From positions 23,996-64,136 of the forward strand of contig VJZX01000017.1 of assembly GCA_009663185.1 (NCBI GenBank): a DNA stretch of 40,141 bases, given 5' to 3'. This document shows, in pieces, positions 15,218 to 24,720 of the stretch. Position 1 is the first letter of the stretch; every line of letters starts with the position of its first letter. The DNA comes from Isoptericola halalbus (GTDB lineage Bacteria; Actinomycetota; Actinomycetes; Actinomycetales; Cellulomonadaceae). Position numbers and translations under genes: made by a program. The notes under the pieces were generated by a model. The model was given only the letters and a program-made list of their open reading frames with translations. It did no database searches and was not told where the DNA came from.

Positions 15218-16294
15218 GTGACCCGACTCGCGCCCGGCCTGGGCCTCGCCGCCCTCGCGACCGCCACCCTGCTCGCCGTCGCGTCCGCCGTCGGCCGCGC
15301 GGGCGGTCCACCGGTCTCCCCGGTTGTGCTCGCGATGGTCACCGGCGCGGTGGTCGGGTCGGTGCTCGGCCGGCCCGCCCGTCGGCCGGGGCGCGCCCGC
15401 GCCGTCCTCGTCGCGACCGCACCCGGTACCGAGGCAGCAGCCCGGCACCTCCTGCGCGCGGGCGTCGTTCTGCTCGGGCTGCAGCTCTCGGTGACCGACG
15501 TGCTCGCGCTGGGGTGGCGCGGTCTGGTCGTCGTCGGGGTCACCGTGGCTGTCACGTTCGGCGCCACGCTTCGGCTCGGGCGGTCGTTCGGCGTGTCGCG
15601 CGACGCGTCGTTGCTGGTCGCCACCGGGTTCTCGATCTGCGGCGCCGCGGCCGTGTCGGCGATGGCGTGCGTCCTCGAGCGCCGGCCGGGTACCCCGGCC
15701 GGCGACCGCCTGCGGGACGACGTCGCGACCGCGCTCGCGCTCGTGACCGTCTACGGGTCGCTCGCCGTCGTGACGCTGCCGTGGCTCGCGGACCTCCTCG
15801 GCATCACCGAGCGCGAGGCGGGCATCTGGGTCGGCGCGAGCGTGCAGGAGGTCGCCCAGGTCGTAGCGGCGGCAGGCGTCGTGTCGACGGCGGCGCTCGC
15901 CACCGCGACGGTGGCCAAGCTCGCCCGGGTGATCCTGCTCGCCCCGCTCGTCGCCGTGACCGGCGCCGTGCTCGCGCGCCGGAGCGCGCCCGTCGCCGAC
16001 GTGGCCGAGGTGCCCGACGGCGTCACGCGGCGTCCTGCGCCCGTGCCGGCCTTCGTCCTGGGGTTCCTGGGCGCGGTCGTGCTCCGGAGCCTGGGCGTCG
16101 TGCCGGAGGCAGTGCTCGACGCGACCGCCCACGTCACCACCGCCCTGTTCGTGGCGGCGATGTTCGCCCTCGGCCTCGGCGTCGACGTGCCCCGCCTCGT
16201 GCGGACCGGCCAGCGGCCGCTCCTGCTCGGCGCGGCGTCCGCCGTCGTCGTGACCACGACCGCGCTGGCCGCGGTGCTCGTGCTGCGCCCGTGA
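15218..16294 (+). CDS. YeiH/UPF0324-family membrane protein (putative sulfur-oxyanion exporter)
   Basis: The 358-residue protein starts at GTG 15218. It has about ten hydrophobic helices. Family motifs include LLRAGVVLLGLQLSVTDVLA, FSICGAAAVSAMACVLE, WVGASVQEVAQVVAA and LFVAAMFALGLGVDVPRL. UPF0324 proteins are integral membrane proteins often described as sulfate or sulfite exporters, with little direct evidence. The paired LysR regulator fits a role in sulfur or amino-acid metabolism. Its stop is 4 bases from the end of the convergent hydrolase gene. Confidence 0.9.
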   Translation: MTRLAPGLGLAALATATLLAVASAVGRAGGPPVSPVVLAMVTGAVVGSVLGRPARRPGRARAVLVATAPGTEAAARHLLRAGVVLLGLQLSVTDVLALGWRGLVVVGVTVAVTFGATLRLGRSFGVSRDASLLVATGFSICGAAAVSAMACVLERRPGTPAGDRLRDDVATALALVTVYGSLAVVTLPWLADLLGITEREAGIWVGASVQEVAQVVAAAGVVSTAALATATVAKLARVILLAPLVAVTGAVLARRSAPVADVAEVPDGVTRRPAPVPAFVLGFLGAVVLRSLGVVPEAVLDATAHVTTALFVAAMFALGLGVDVPRLVRTGQRPLLLGAASAVVVTTTALAAVLVLRP

Positions 16295-16298
16295 GGCG

Positions 16299-17249
16299 TC
16301 AGAGACCGAGCATCCAGGCGTAGATGTCGTGCCCTGCGCTGAGGTCGTAGGTCCGCGACCACGAGTCGTGGTCGACGCCCGGATAGACCGTGAGCCGCAC
16401 GCCTTGGCGCGGTGGCGACGGGCACTGCTCGAGATTCACGATCGGCTCGGTCCCGCCGAGCGGGGACATGGTGCGGTCGGCGTCGCCGTGGAATGCCCAG
16501 ATCGCCGTTCCCCCGAGCGCACATCCCTCGGCATCCCACGCTGGCCGTCCGTCCGTCGCGACGGGTACCGCTCCGAGCAGGGGCGGTCCGTCGCCCGCGG
16601 CCAGGTACCCCCAGAGCCCGACGCCTCCACAGCTGAGGCCGGTGACCAGGATGCGCGACGGGTCGACGTCGTACGCGTCGACCGCGTACGCCAGGAAGTC
16701 GCGCACCTCCCCTGCGGTCATGCAGGGCGACGCGTCCTGGGGGTGCCCGAGCCCGTGCTGCATCTCGGCGAAGCAGGACCCGAGGTGCTCCGCGTCCGCG
16801 CACGCCTCGACGATCGAGTCGTCGACTGGCACGTCGTGCTGGGGCGCGAGGACGACGAACGGGCGGTCCGTGGGCCAGGCGTCCTCCGCGATGAGCCGCG
16901 GGACGCCGGTCCGGAGCAGGTTCTCCAGCCCGGAGGCCGAGCCGTCCCCGCTCGCGCGGACACCGTGCAGGAACACGAGCAGGGGGCGGGGCTCCTCGCC
17001 GTACCCAGGCGGCAGGTACTCCTGGTATCCGAGGGGCGACGCCGTCGTACCGGACGGGCGGGCGGTGAGCCGCTCGGCGGATCCCGCCCCGACGACGTGG
17101 GCCGCCGCCGGTGCCCACGTTGCCCCGACCTGCGTGGCCGCCGGTGCCACCGCGGCCCCGACGAGGACCGCGGCCACGATCGCTCCGGCGGCCCGGCTCC
17201 GGCGTCGCGCCGACACGCGGCCGGGGAACGGACGGGTGCGCACGGCCAT
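16299..17249 (-). CDS. Secreted alpha/beta hydrolase (predicted peptidase/esterase)
   Basis: This 316-residue protein starts at the ATG complementary to 17247-17249 with GAGAGGCGGG upstream. An Arg-rich N-terminus and a long hydrophobic core up to about residue 40 indicate export. The hydrolase part has RPLLVFLHGVRASGDG (oxyanion region), VTGLSCGGVGLWG (nucleophile Ser in GLSCGG), FHGDADRTM (acid Asp) and YPGVDHDSWSRTY (His). This matches the COG4099-like/CE1-like group of secreted esterases and predicted peptidases. At least six further cysteines suggest disulphides outside the cell. The substrate could be an ester on plant cell wall or a polyester; this is not resolved. It is monocistronic. 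Confidence 0.8.
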   Translation of the reverse strand: MAVRTRPFPGRVSARRRSRAAGAIVAAVLVGAAVAPAATQVGATWAPAAAHVVGAGSAERLTARPSGTTASPLGYQEYLPPGYGEEPRPLLVFLHGVRASGDGSASGLENLLRTGVPRLIAEDAWPTDRPFVVLAPQHDVPVDDSIVEACADAEHLGSCFAEMQHGLGHPQDASPCMTAGEVRDFLAYAVDAYDVDPSRILVTGLSCGGVGLWGYLAAGDGPPLLGAVPVATDGRPAWDAEGCALGGTAIWAFHGDADRTMSPLGGTEPIVNLEQCPSPPRQGVRLTVYPGVDHDSWSRTYDLSAGHDIYAWMLGL

Positions 17250-17338
17250 GATCCCGCCTCTCGTCGGACGGACTGACACGCTAGGTCTGGCGGCCGGCCG
17301 CGACAAGGATGAAGTTGCCGGGCGCGACGGCAGCGACC

Positions 17339-18100
17339 TTACCGCCGTACGGCAAGCGCCTCCGGCAGCTCGTCGAGACCCGCGATCACCCGCAGACCGT
17401 CGGCACGCATCGCGTCGGCGTCGACCGGCCGCTCGTGCGTGCGCCGCGTCCCCGGCCGGTCGAGCCACACGCCCACGAGCCCGGCGTCGTGCGCGGCCCG
17501 CGCGTCGACGTCGGGCTCGTCGCCCACGTACGCCGTGCGGGCCGGGTCGGTGCCGAGCAGCCGCGCGCCCTGGACGAAGACCTCGGGAGCGGGCTTGCCG
17601 AAGCCGAGCGTGTCGACGCCGACCAGCACGGGCAGCCCGCCCAGACGGGCCGAGCGGAGCTTGCGCTCCTGGAGCGTGACCGCGGCGTTCGTCACCACAC
17701 CCACGGCGACGCCGGCCGCCCGCAGGGTCGACAGCGCGCGAAGCGCGTCGTCGAACGCGTGCCACGACCGCTCGAACGTGCCCCAGAACAGCCCGTCCCA
17801 TGCCACGAACGAGTCCTCGGTGACGGGCTCGCCGCCGAAGGTGCGGTGCAGCAGGTCGGCGCGCAGGCGCCGCTGGGTGAGGTGGTCGGTCTCACCGCGC
17901 GTGTACCGGCGGTAGTGGCCGCCCGGGTCGGACCGCCAGTGGTCGAGCAGCTCGCCGTAGCGGTCGACGGGAACGTGCGGCAGGTACTCGACCGCGACGG
18001 CGGTCAGGGCCTTCGCGAAGGCGCCCCGGGTGTCGACCAGCGTGTCGTCGACGTCGAACAGGACGCCGTCGACAAGCCCGACCGCCACTCCGGTCGTCAC
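17339..18100 (-). CDS. HAD-family hydrolase (phosphatase)
   Basis: The protein has 253 residues. All four HAD motifs are present: DVDDTLVDT (nucleophile and general acid Asp), [15 protein letters not shown] (Lys) and [18 protein letters not shown] helical cap lies between motifs I and II (HAD subfamily IA). The start is the GTG complementary to 18098-18100, which overlaps the gltX stop in a GTGA tetramer, so translation is coupled to gltX. The substrate is unknown; this class includes phosphoglycolate and 5'-nucleotide phosphatases. It is the last gene of the operon that starts at 22470. Confidence 0.9.
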   Translation of the reverse strand: MTTGVAVGLVDGVLFDVDDTLVDTRGAFAKALTAVAVEYLPHVPVDRYGELLDHWRSDPGGHYRRYTRGETDHLTQRRLRADLLHRTFGGEPVTEDSFVAWDGLFWGTFERSWHAFDDALRALSTLRAAGVAVGVVTNAAVTLQERKLRSARLGGLPVLVGVDTLGFGKPAPEVFVQGARLLGTDPARTAYVGDEPDVDARAAHDAGLVGVWLDRPGTRRTHERPVDADAMRADGLRVIAGLDELPEALAVRR

Positions 18101-19560
18101 CGCGCCGGCGCCTCGGCGGGCGCCTGGGTCGCCTCGGACGCGAGCCGGCCGATCGCCGCGTCGATGCGCGCCATCGTGCGTGCGCGCCCGAGCACCTCGA
18201 GCGACTCGAACAGCGGCAGGCCGACGGTCCGGCCGGTCACGGCCACCCGGACGGGCGCCTGCGCCTTGCCGAGCTTGAGCCCGTGCTTCTCCCCCACAGC
18301 GGTCACGACGTCCTTGAGCGGCTCGGCTTCCCACGGCTCGATGCTCGCGAGCGCCGTCCGCGCGTCGGCGAGCAGCTCGGCAGCGGGCTCCTTCATCGCC
18401 TTGGCCCACGACCGCTCGTCGAAGACCGGCACGTCGAGGAACAGGAAGTCGACGTTGTCGGCGATGTCGGCCAGCAGCGCGACCCGCGACTGCGCGAGCG
18501 GCGCGACGCGCGCGAACGCCTCGGCGTCGAACTGCTCCTCGGTCCACGGCGCACGGGGCGCGTGCAGCCACGGGTCGACGGCGGCGACGAACGCCTCGAG
18601 CGGCATCGCCCTGATGTACTCGCCGTTGAACGCCGTGAGCTTCTTGACGTCGAAGAACGCCGAGGCGCTGTTCACGTCCTCGATCCGGAACCGCGAGACC
18701 ATCTCGTCGAACGGCAGGATCTCCTCGTCGTTGCCGGGAGACCAGCCGAGCAGCATGAGGTAGTTGACCATCGCCGCGGGCAGGTAGCCCTCGGCCAGGT
18801 AGTCCTCGAGCGCGACCTTGTCACGCCGCTTGGACAGCTTCTGCCGCTTCTCGTTGACGATGACGGGCAGGTGGGCCCAGACCGGCGGCGGCGCACCCAG
18901 CGCCTCCCACAGCAGCTGCTGCTTGGGCGTGTTGGGCAGGTGCTCCTCGCCGCGGATCACGTGCGTGATGCCCTCGTCGAGGTCGTCCACGACGTTGGCG
19001 AGCAGGAAGACGGGCGAGCCGTCGCCGCGCGCGACGACGAAGTCCTCCATCGCCCCGTTGGGGAACACCGGGTTGCCACGGATGAGGTCGACGACCGGGG
19101 TCTCGCCCTCGTCGGGGGTGCGGAAGCGCAGCGCCCGGCCGGCCTCGTAGGTCAGGCCGCGGTCGCGGCAGAAGCCGTCGTAGCCGGTCTGCGCATTGCC
19201 CGTGCGCGCGGCGACGACGTCGCGCGTGCAGTCGCAGAAGTAGGCGCGGCCGGCCTCGAACAGTCGCGTCGCGGCCTCGCGGTGCTTGCCGACGTTGGCC
19301 GACTGGTAGTACGGGCCCTCGAACGTCGGGTCGTCCTCGTGGATGCCGAGCGCCGCCATCGCCGACAGGATGCCCGCGACCCACTCGGGCTGGTTGCGCG
19401 AGGCGTCGGTGTCCTCGATGCGCAGCACGAACCGCCCGCCCGTCTGCTTGGCCACGGCCCAGTTGAACAGTGCCGAGCGACCGCCGCCCACGTGGAACAT
19501 ACCGGTCGGGGACGGGGCGAAGCGGACACGGACGTCGGAGGAACCTGCTGCGGGGATCAC
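18097..19560 (-). CDS. gltX: Glutamyl-tRNA synthetase
   Basis: GltX attaches glutamate to tRNA-Glu. In organisms lacking glutaminyl-tRNA synthetase it also charges tRNA-Gln, which is then amidated by GatCAB. The 487-residue protein carries [20 protein letters not shown] (class I HIGH-like HVGG), [27 protein letters not shown] and the KMSKS-like [10 protein letters not shown]. The start is the GTG complementary to 19558-19560, with a weak ribosome site. The tRNA-Glu/tRNA-Gln array that supplies its substrates lies 5 kb away. It is 19 bases after a methyltransferase gene and overlaps the HAD gene. Confidence 0.97.
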   Translation of the reverse strand: MIPAAGSSDVRVRFAPSPTGMFHVGGGRSALFNWAVAKQTGGRFVLRIEDTDASRNQPEWVAGILSAMAALGIHEDDPTFEGPYYQSANVGKHREAATRLFEAGRAYFCDCTRDVVAARTGNAQTGYDGFCRDRGLTYEAGRALRFRTPDEGETPVVDLIRGNPVFPNGAMEDFVVARGDGSPVFLLANVVDDLDEGITHVIRGEEHLPNTPKQQLLWEALGAPPPVWAHLPVIVNEKRQKLSKRRDKVALEDYLAEGYLPAAMVNYLMLLGWSPGNDEEILPFDEMVSRFRIEDVNSASAFFDVKKLTAFNGEYIRAMPLEAFVAAVDPWLHAPRAPWTEEQFDAEAFARVAPLAQSRVALLADIADNVDFLFLDVPVFDERSWAKAMKEPAAELLADARTALASIEPWEAEPLKDVVTAVGEKHGLKLGKAQAPVRVAVTGRTVGLPLFESLEVLGRARTMARIDAAIGRLASEATQAPAEAPAR

Positions 19561-19579
19561 GGGATCAGCGTAGTTGGCG

Positions 19580-20224
19580 CTACGGACGTGCGAAGACCGC
19601 GTGGACGTCGAAGCGCAGGTGCTCGGTGCGCACCAGCACGAGCCCGGCATCCGTCACGGCCCGCACGATCGTCGCGGCCGGGTGCACGAAGAACCGCCAG
19701 TCGCTGCCACGCAGCCGCGGGTACACGTTCAGCAGCGGCGCGGCGGTCCGGATCCACCAGGCATCACGCGGGAACGACACGACGAGGAATCGGCGCGCAC
19801 GCGCGGCGGCCGCCGAGAGCAGGCGCCGGGCGTCCGGGTAGCAGCACACGACGCTGTGCATCGCGACGAGGTCGGCGGGACCGGCGAGGTCGGGGTGCGC
19901 CGCGAAGTCGCCCACGCGACGCTCGGCACGCGTGGTCAGTCCGGTCTCGGCCAGGAGCTCGCGCGCCACGGCGTCGTAGGCGGGCGACATGTCGACGCAC
20001 ACGGCACGCCGGACGCCGGCGCACAGCATCTCGACCTCGAAGTCGCCCACGCCGCCGCCGATCTCGAGCAGCGTCTCGCCCTGGATCGTGCCGTCGCGGT
20101 AGAGCTCGACGGTGCGGCGCGGCAGGGTGGTCAGGCCGGACCGGCGGTACCGTGCGGCGGCGCGCCTCGCCTCACGGTCGTTGAAGACGAGGTCGTAGCC
20201 CTGTGGCTCGCAACAGGCGGACAT
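19580..20224 (-). CDS. Class I methyltransferase with N-terminal double cysteine
   Basis: The 214-residue protein starts [20 protein letters not shown]. It has [16 protein letters not shown] (SAM motif I), [17 protein letters not shown] and [17 protein letters not shown], then [12 protein letters not shown]. The combination of CC near the start, GYDLVF, ARRYRRSGL and VVCCYPD is typical of a conserved actinobacterial methyltransferase family without known substrate, distantly like BchM. The ATG complementary to 20222-20224 has AGGAG only one or two bases away, an unusually short spacing. The 5' end overlaps the upstream membrane-protein gene by 94 bases. It lies 19 bases before gltX. Confidence 0.85.
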   Translation of the reverse strand: MSACCEPQGYDLVFNDREARRAAARYRRSGLTTLPRRTVELYRDGTIQGETLLEIGGGVGDFEVEMLCAGVRRAVCVDMSPAYDAVARELLAETGLTTRAERRVGDFAAHPDLAGPADLVAMHSVVCCYPDARRLLSAAAARARRFLVVSFPRDAWWIRTAAPLLNVYPRLRGSDWRFFVHPAATIVRAVTDAGLVLVRTEHLRFDVHAVFARP

Positions 20225-20745
20225 ACTCCTATTCGAGCACGTCGCGCCCGGTTCGTCCGGTCAGACCTGGCGCGTGCCTCGCCGGCCGGGCGCTTGCCGG
20301 CGCCGCGCGAAGCACACCAGACCACGACGAGATCCGAGCCGAGAACAGCCAGCCACGCCGGAGCGACGATCACGAACAGGAAGCCGGCCAGGGCCGGCGG
20401 TGAGACGCCCCATGTGGCGCCGCCGGCCCACATGCCCCACGTCCCGAGGACGACGAGTCCCACGAGTACGAGTCCGCTCATGACAACGATTCCACCCAGA
20501 CGTGCCCTCCGCTTCGCCGACCACCTGCCGACAGCGACAGCGATCCATGCCAGGACGACGCTGGCGAGCCCTACGAGAGCTGCCATGGCCACACTGAGCA
20601 CACCAGCGAGCGGACCGCCGGGATCTGCACCCGTCACGAGTGCAGCGAGCAGGAGCGCCAGATAGGTCAGCACGCCCAGCGAGACGTACCCGATCCAAGC
20701 AACGGCCCCGGCTCCCAGGGCTGTCGAGATCCGGAGCGCACGCAC
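20131..20745 (-). CDS. Four-helix membrane protein of unknown function
   Basis: The proposed product has 204 residues from the GTG complementary to 20743-20745, 8 bases after the stop of the FAH-family gene. Four strongly hydrophobic segments are clear: GAGAVAWIGYVSLGVLTYLA, AGVLSVAMAALVGLASVVLA, IVVMSGLVLVGLVVLGTWGM and GFLFVIVAPAWLAVLGSDLV. After these the frame runs on for about 60 Arg/Ala-rich residues. The last 31 overlap the next gene and look non-coding, so the true C-terminus may be shorter or a frameshift may be present. No family is recognised. The start codon is uncertain. Confidence 0.6.
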   Translation of the reverse strand: MRALRISTALGAGAVAWIGYVSLGVLTYLALLLAALVTGADPGGPLAGVLSVAMAALVGLASVVLAWIAVAVGRWSAKRRARLGGIVVMSGLVLVGLVVLGTWGMWAGGATWGVSPPALAGFLFVIVAPAWLAVLGSDLVVVWCASRGAGKRPAGEARARSDRTNRARRARIGVCPPVASHRATTSSSTTVRRGAPPHGTAGPA

Positions 20746-20753
20746 GCCGTCGG

Positions 20754-21539
20754 TCAGATCGCGCGGCGAACGACGGGGTTGGCCAGAACGCCGATCCCCT
20801 CGACCTCGCACTCGACGCGGTCGCCCGCATCGATACGCCCGACGCCTGCGGGCGTACCCGTGAGAATGACGTCGCCCGGCAGGAGCGTCATCGCCTCCGA
20901 CACGAAGGAAACGATGAACGGCACGTCGAAGATCATCTCGGCCGTGCGGCCGTCCTGCCGCGGCTCGCCGTTGACGCGCGAACGGACCGCGACGTCCTCG
21001 GGGTCGAGGTCGGTGTCGATCCACGGGCCGATCGGGCACGAGGAGTCGAAGCCCTTGGCGCGGCCCCACTGGCCGTCGGTGCGCTGCGCGTCGCGCGCGG
21101 TGACGTCGTTGGCGACGGTGTAGCCGAGGATGTAGCTGCGCGCGTTCTCGGGGGTGACGTCCTTGCACACCTTGGAGATCACGACGGCGAGCTCGGCCTC
21201 GTAGCTCACCTCCTGCGTCCAGTCGGGCAGCACGATCGGGTCGTCCGGGCCCACCACGGACGTGTTGGGCTTGAGGAAGAGCATCGGCGACGTCGGCGGC
21301 TCGTTCCCCATCTCGCGCACGTGGTCCATGTAGTTGCGGCCCACAGCCACGACCTTGGACCGCGGGATCACCGGCGACAGGAGGCGCACGCCGTCGCCGA
21401 GCTCGATGCGCTCGCCGGTCGGCATCGCCGGCATGTACAGCGGGTCGCCACCGAGCACAGCCAAGTACGTGGTGTCGCCCTCCTGCTGGACGAGGGCGAA
21501 ACGGGGGTCGTCTCCGGTGGTGAATCTCGCGATGCGCAC
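20754..21539 (-). CDS. Fumarylacetoacetate hydrolase (FAH) family protein
   Basis: The 261-residue protein starts at the GTG complementary to 21537-21539. FAH-fold motifs are VVAVGRNYMDHVREMG, PMLFLKPNTSVVGP, VSYEAELAVVISK (metal-binding Glu pair) and GYTVANDVTARDAQ. KGFDSSCPIGPW, GDVILTGTPAGVG and VECEVEGIGVLAN complete the fold. The family cleaves or decarboxylates beta-diketo acids (for example oxaloacetate or acylpyruvates). A copy upstream of gltX is a common arrangement in actinobacteria, with no established link to translation. It follows a methyltransferase by 16 bases in the same operon. Confidence 0.93.
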   Translation of the reverse strand: MRIARFTTGDDPRFALVQQEGDTTYLAVLGGDPLYMPAMPTGERIELGDGVRLLSPVIPRSKVVAVGRNYMDHVREMGNEPPTSPMLFLKPNTSVVGPDDPIVLPDWTQEVSYEAELAVVISKVCKDVTPENARSYILGYTVANDVTARDAQRTDGQWGRAKGFDSSCPIGPWIDTDLDPEDVAVRSRVNGEPRQDGRTAEMIFDVPFIVSFVSEAMTLLPGDVILTGTPAGVGRIDAGDRVECEVEGIGVLANPVVRRAI

Positions 21540-21555
21540 GCGCTCAGGTTACGCG

Positions 21556-22470
21556 TCAGGCGCGAGCGAGCACCTCGCCGTGCAGGATCGCGAACCAGCC
21601 GTCGGGGGCCTGAGCCCAGGCGAGCCAGTCCTGCGCGAGCTGCTCGAGCGCGACGTCGTCGGCCAGGCCCGACTCCTGGGCCTGGATCGCGAAGTTCGAC
21701 TCGACGCACCGCTCGGCCCACACCTGGCCCCACCACTGGCGGTCGTTCGGCGTGGCGTAGCACCACGACGACGCCGAGGGGACCATGTGCGCGACGTCGA
21801 ACCCGGCCGACTGCACCCACGAGAAGAGGCGGCGACCGGCGTCGGGCTCGAACCCGTAGGCGTGGGTGACCTCGTGGTAGAGCGTGTTCCACTCCGTCAG
21901 GCCCGCCGACTCGGGGTACCAGGCCATGGCCGCGTAGTCGGCGTCGCGCACCGCGACGAGCCCGCCCGCCTTCGCGACGCGCTTCATCTCGCGCAGGGCC
22001 GCGACCGGGTCGGACAGGTGCTGCAACAGCTGGTGCGCGTACACGACGTCGAACGTGTCGTCGTCGAACGGCAGCTCGTAGGCGTTGGCCTGCTCGAACC
22101 GGACGTTCCCGTACCCGAGCGCCTTTGCGTGGGTGCGTGCGGCGTCGAGCACCGTCGACGACGCGTCGACGCCCACGACCTCGCCGCCGCCGACGATGCG
22201 CGCGAGGTCGGCGGTCACAGTGCCCGGGCCGCAGCCGACGTCGAGCAGCGACATGTCGTCGCGCAGGTGCGGCAGGAGGAAGCCCGCCGAGTTCTGCGCG
22301 GTGCGGGAACGGTGCGCGCGAAGCACGGACTCGTGGTGGCCGTGCGTGTAGGACTCCGACTCCTTGCTCGGCACGGTGTGGTGCGTGCTGGGCGCATCGA
22401 TGGCGTCGGTCAGGTCGGCGCCGGCCGGGTCGGCCGCGATGCCGTCGGGCTCGTTGCGCAGGTCGCTCAT
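21556..22470 (-). CDS. Class I SAM-dependent methyltransferase (UbiE-like)
   Basis: This 304-residue protein opens the six-gene operon that includes gltX. SAM-binding elements are MSLLDVGCGPGTVTADLARI (motif I), EVVGVDASSTVLDAAR, and AYELPFDDDTFDVVYAHQLL followed by QHLSDP. A SKESESYTHGHHESVLRAH segment precedes the domain, and the C-terminal half has DADYAAMAWYPES and YHEVTHAYGFEPDAGRRLF. Similar proteins are annotated only as methyltransferase-domain proteins. The start is the ATG complementary to 22468-22470 with GAAGG upstream. It diverges from an acyltransferase-like membrane gene across 76 bases that must hold both promoters. Confidence 0.9.
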   Translation of the reverse strand: MSDLRNEPDGIAADPAGADLTDAIDAPSTHHTVPSKESESYTHGHHESVLRAHRSRTAQNSAGFLLPHLRDDMSLLDVGCGPGTVTADLARIVGGGEVVGVDASSTVLDAARTHAKALGYGNVRFEQANAYELPFDDDTFDVVYAHQLLQHLSDPVAALREMKRVAKAGGLVAVRDADYAAMAWYPESAGLTEWNTLYHEVTHAYGFEPDAGRRLFSWVQSAGFDVAHMVPSASSWCYATPNDRQWWGQVWAERCVESNFAIQAQESGLADDVALEQLAQDWLAWAQAPDGWFAILHGEVLARA

Positions 22471-22546
22471 GCCTTCACCGTAGTGATCCTGACACGCCGT
22501 CTCACGCCGCTTCTCACGGTGCGGACCTTCCTGGGATCATCAACAC

Positions 22547-23737
22547 ATGCGGACCGAGCCGAGGGTGACGGCGGTGGGCTGGTTCCGGCGAGGTGGCGCC
22601 CGGCTGCTCGGTGGACCGGGCCGGGTCACGGGCGTCGACGTCGCGCGCGGGCTCGCGGTGCTGGGGATGTTCACGGCGCACGTCGGCGTGACGAACGCGG
22701 ACCTCGGGTCGATCACGGGGTGGTTGTCGATCGCGCACGGCCGCTCGTCGATCCTCTTCGCGCTCGTGGCGGGCGTGTCGCTCGCGCTCGTCACCGGGCG
22801 CGAACGGTCCCTCGACGGCGAGGCGCTGGTCCACGCGCGGGCGCGGCTCCTCGTGCGGGCCGTGCTGCTGCTCGCGCTCGTCGCGCTGCTCGACCTGCTC
22901 GGCACGCGAGTGCTGCTCATCCTCGGCTTCTATGCCGCGTACTTCGTGCTGGCGCTGCCGTTCCTGCGGTGGTCGCCGCGGCGGCTGATGGCGGCCGCGG
23001 CGGTGGTGGCCGTCGTCGGGCCCCCGATCGTGCTGTGGTTGCCGGCCGTGCTCGCCCGTGCCGGGCTGCGGCTGCCAGAGGACGGGTCCGGTGCGCTGAC
23101 CGACTTCCTGGTCACAGGCGCCTACCCCGCAGCGGTCTGGATGGCCTACGTGTTCGCCGGCATGGCGATCGGGCGCAGCGACCTGAGCTCGGAGCGGCTG
23201 CGGTCGTTCATGGTGGTGGGTGGACTGACCGCGGCCGTGGTGTGCGGGCTGATCTCGGACCGGTTGGTCGCGGGCGCTGGCGGACGGCTGGCGATCGAGG
23301 ACCAGGTGGAGGCGACGTCCGAGGCCTTCACACGGCTCGCCGACCCGTGGTCGGCACCGTGGCCCACGGGTGCCCACCTGTTCCTCGCCGGGCCCCACGA
23401 CGACACGACGCTCGAGGTCGTCGGCTCCGGCGGGTTCGCCGTCGCGGTGCTGGGGATGTGCCTCTTCGCGGGCACGGTGGGCTCACGCGTGCTGGCCCCG
23501 CTGGCCGCGGTGGGCGCAATGGCCCTGACGGTGTACTCGCTGCAGGTCGTGGCGATCTGGCACTGGGACCTGCTGGGCTCGGACACGAACCGGCCGCTCA
23601 CCGTCATGGTGATCGTCACGCTCGTCGCCGCGACCGTGTGGCGGTTCTGCTTCGGACGCGGCCCGCTCGAGCGGCTGTTCGCGCGTGTCGCCGTCCGCAC
23701 GATCCCCGCCCCCGCCCAGCGGCCACCGGCGAGGTAG
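22547..23737 (+). CDS. DUF418/heparan-acetyltransferase-like polytopic membrane protein
   Basis: The 396-residue protein begins with a basic stretch, then GVDVARGLAVLGMFTAHVGV and HGRSSILFALVAGVSLALVT. These are the N-terminal signature of the HGSNAT-like/DUF1624 membrane acyltransferase group. About ten membrane helices follow, and the C-terminal AMALTVYSLQVVAIWHW and FGRGPLERLF are DUF418-like. Members are thought to acetylate or move acyl groups on envelope molecules; no substrate is evident here. ATG 22547 has no clear Shine-Dalgarno. Its stop is 7 bases from the end of the convergent methyltransferase. Confidence 0.85.
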   Translation: MRTEPRVTAVGWFRRGGARLLGGPGRVTGVDVARGLAVLGMFTAHVGVTNADLGSITGWLSIAHGRSSILFALVAGVSLALVTGRERSLDGEALVHARARLLVRAVLLLALVALLDLLGTRVLLILGFYAAYFVLALPFLRWSPRRLMAAAAVVAVVGPPIVLWLPAVLARAGLRLPEDGSGALTDFLVTGAYPAAVWMAYVFAGMAIGRSDLSSERLRSFMVVGGLTAAVVCGLISDRLVAGAGGRLAIEDQVEATSEAFTRLADPWSAPWPTGAHLFLAGPHDDTTLEVVGSGGFAVAVLGMCLFAGTVGSRVLAPLAAVGAMALTVYSLQVVAIWHWDLLGSDTNRPLTVMVIVTLVAATVWRFCFGRGPLERLFARVAVRTIPAPAQRPPAR

Positions 23738-23744
23738 CGGTTCA

Positions 23745-24584
23745 TCACCGGCGCGCGGTCACCAGCCAGACCGAGCTCTCCATCACGACGCCGGCGGGAC
23801 CCACATGGGGGACGAGGGCCTCGCGCAGCGAGGCGACCGCCTCGGGACGCCGCGCCTCGGCCTGGTCCAGGACCACCTCGATCTCCGGCTCGTCCTGCAG
23901 GTAGGCGACGACGTCGTCCACGTCGCTGCCGACGCGGACCGCGAGAGTGACAGCGCGGCGGTCGACCTCCAGGAAGCCCGCCTCGTCCAGGACCTGGTCG
24001 AGCTGCTCCCCGACGCCCAGCGAGAAGGACCCGTAGTCCTCGACCCGGTCGAGCCCGTCCCCGCCCACGAACGGTGCGACGGCGTCCAGCACGGTCGCCA
24101 GCCACGGATCGTCCTGCGGCTCCCTGACCACGACCATCGACAGCCGGCCGCCTGGGCGCAGGCTTCGGGCCAGGTTGGCGAACCCGGCGACCGGGTCGCC
24201 GAAGAACATCGTCCCGAACCGGCTGATGACGGCGTCGAAGGATCCCCGCCCGACATCGTGAGTCTGGGCGTCCGCCACCACCAGCGAGACGTTGTGCAAC
24301 GACGCCGCATGCGCCCTCGCCCGAGCGAGCTCGATCATCGGTGCCGAAACGTCGACCCCGACGACCTCCCCCGTCGGCCCGACACGACGTGCCGCCTCGA
24401 CGGTAGAGCTGCCCGCGCCGCATCCGACGTCGAGCACCTTCTCGCCGGTCCGCAGCGCGGCGGCGCGCAGCATCGCCTCGCCCGCAGGATCGTCCATGGC
24501 CTCGATCCGGTCACCGTGCCGGTGCCAGAGCTCCGGCCAGAGCTCGTTCCAGACGGCCGGGTCTGTCGGATCTGGGACGCTCAT
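23745..24584 (-). CDS. Class I SAM-dependent methyltransferase
   Basis: The 279-residue protein starts at the ATG complementary to 24582-24584 behind GAGGTGAGG. LDVGCGAGSSTVEAARRVGP (motif I), VVGVDVSAPMIELARARA, FDAVISRFGTMFFGDPVAGF and NLARSLRPGGRLSMVV place it among UbiE/arsenite-methyltransferase-like enzymes. It lacks the extra cysteines of ArsM. It stands alone between a convergent membrane gene and a divergent aldo/keto reductase. The acceptor is unknown. It is the fourth intact methyltransferase of this fold in the window; the others are at 13419, 19580 and 21556. Confidence 0.9.
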   Translation of the reverse strand: MSVPDPTDPAVWNELWPELWHRHGDRIEAMDDPAGEAMLRAAALRTGEKVLDVGCGAGSSTVEAARRVGPTGEVVGVDVSAPMIELARARAHAASLHNVSLVVADAQTHDVGRGSFDAVISRFGTMFFGDPVAGFANLARSLRPGGRLSMVVVREPQDDPWLATVLDAVAPFVGGDGLDRVEDYGSFSLGVGEQLDQVLDEAGFLEVDRRAVTLAVRVGSDVDDVVAYLQDEPEIEVVLDQAEARRPEAVASLREALVPHVGPAGVVMESSVWLVTARR

Positions 24585-24720
24585 GGGCCCTCACCTCGCT
24601 CCTCCACGGTATCGCTGACGCGCCGACGTAGCTGCTGGTCGGCCACGGGGCGCGGATCACCGACCACCGGCTACGTCCCGCGCCGGGCAACCAACCGCGA
24701 GACTCGCCTATCGTGCGAGC

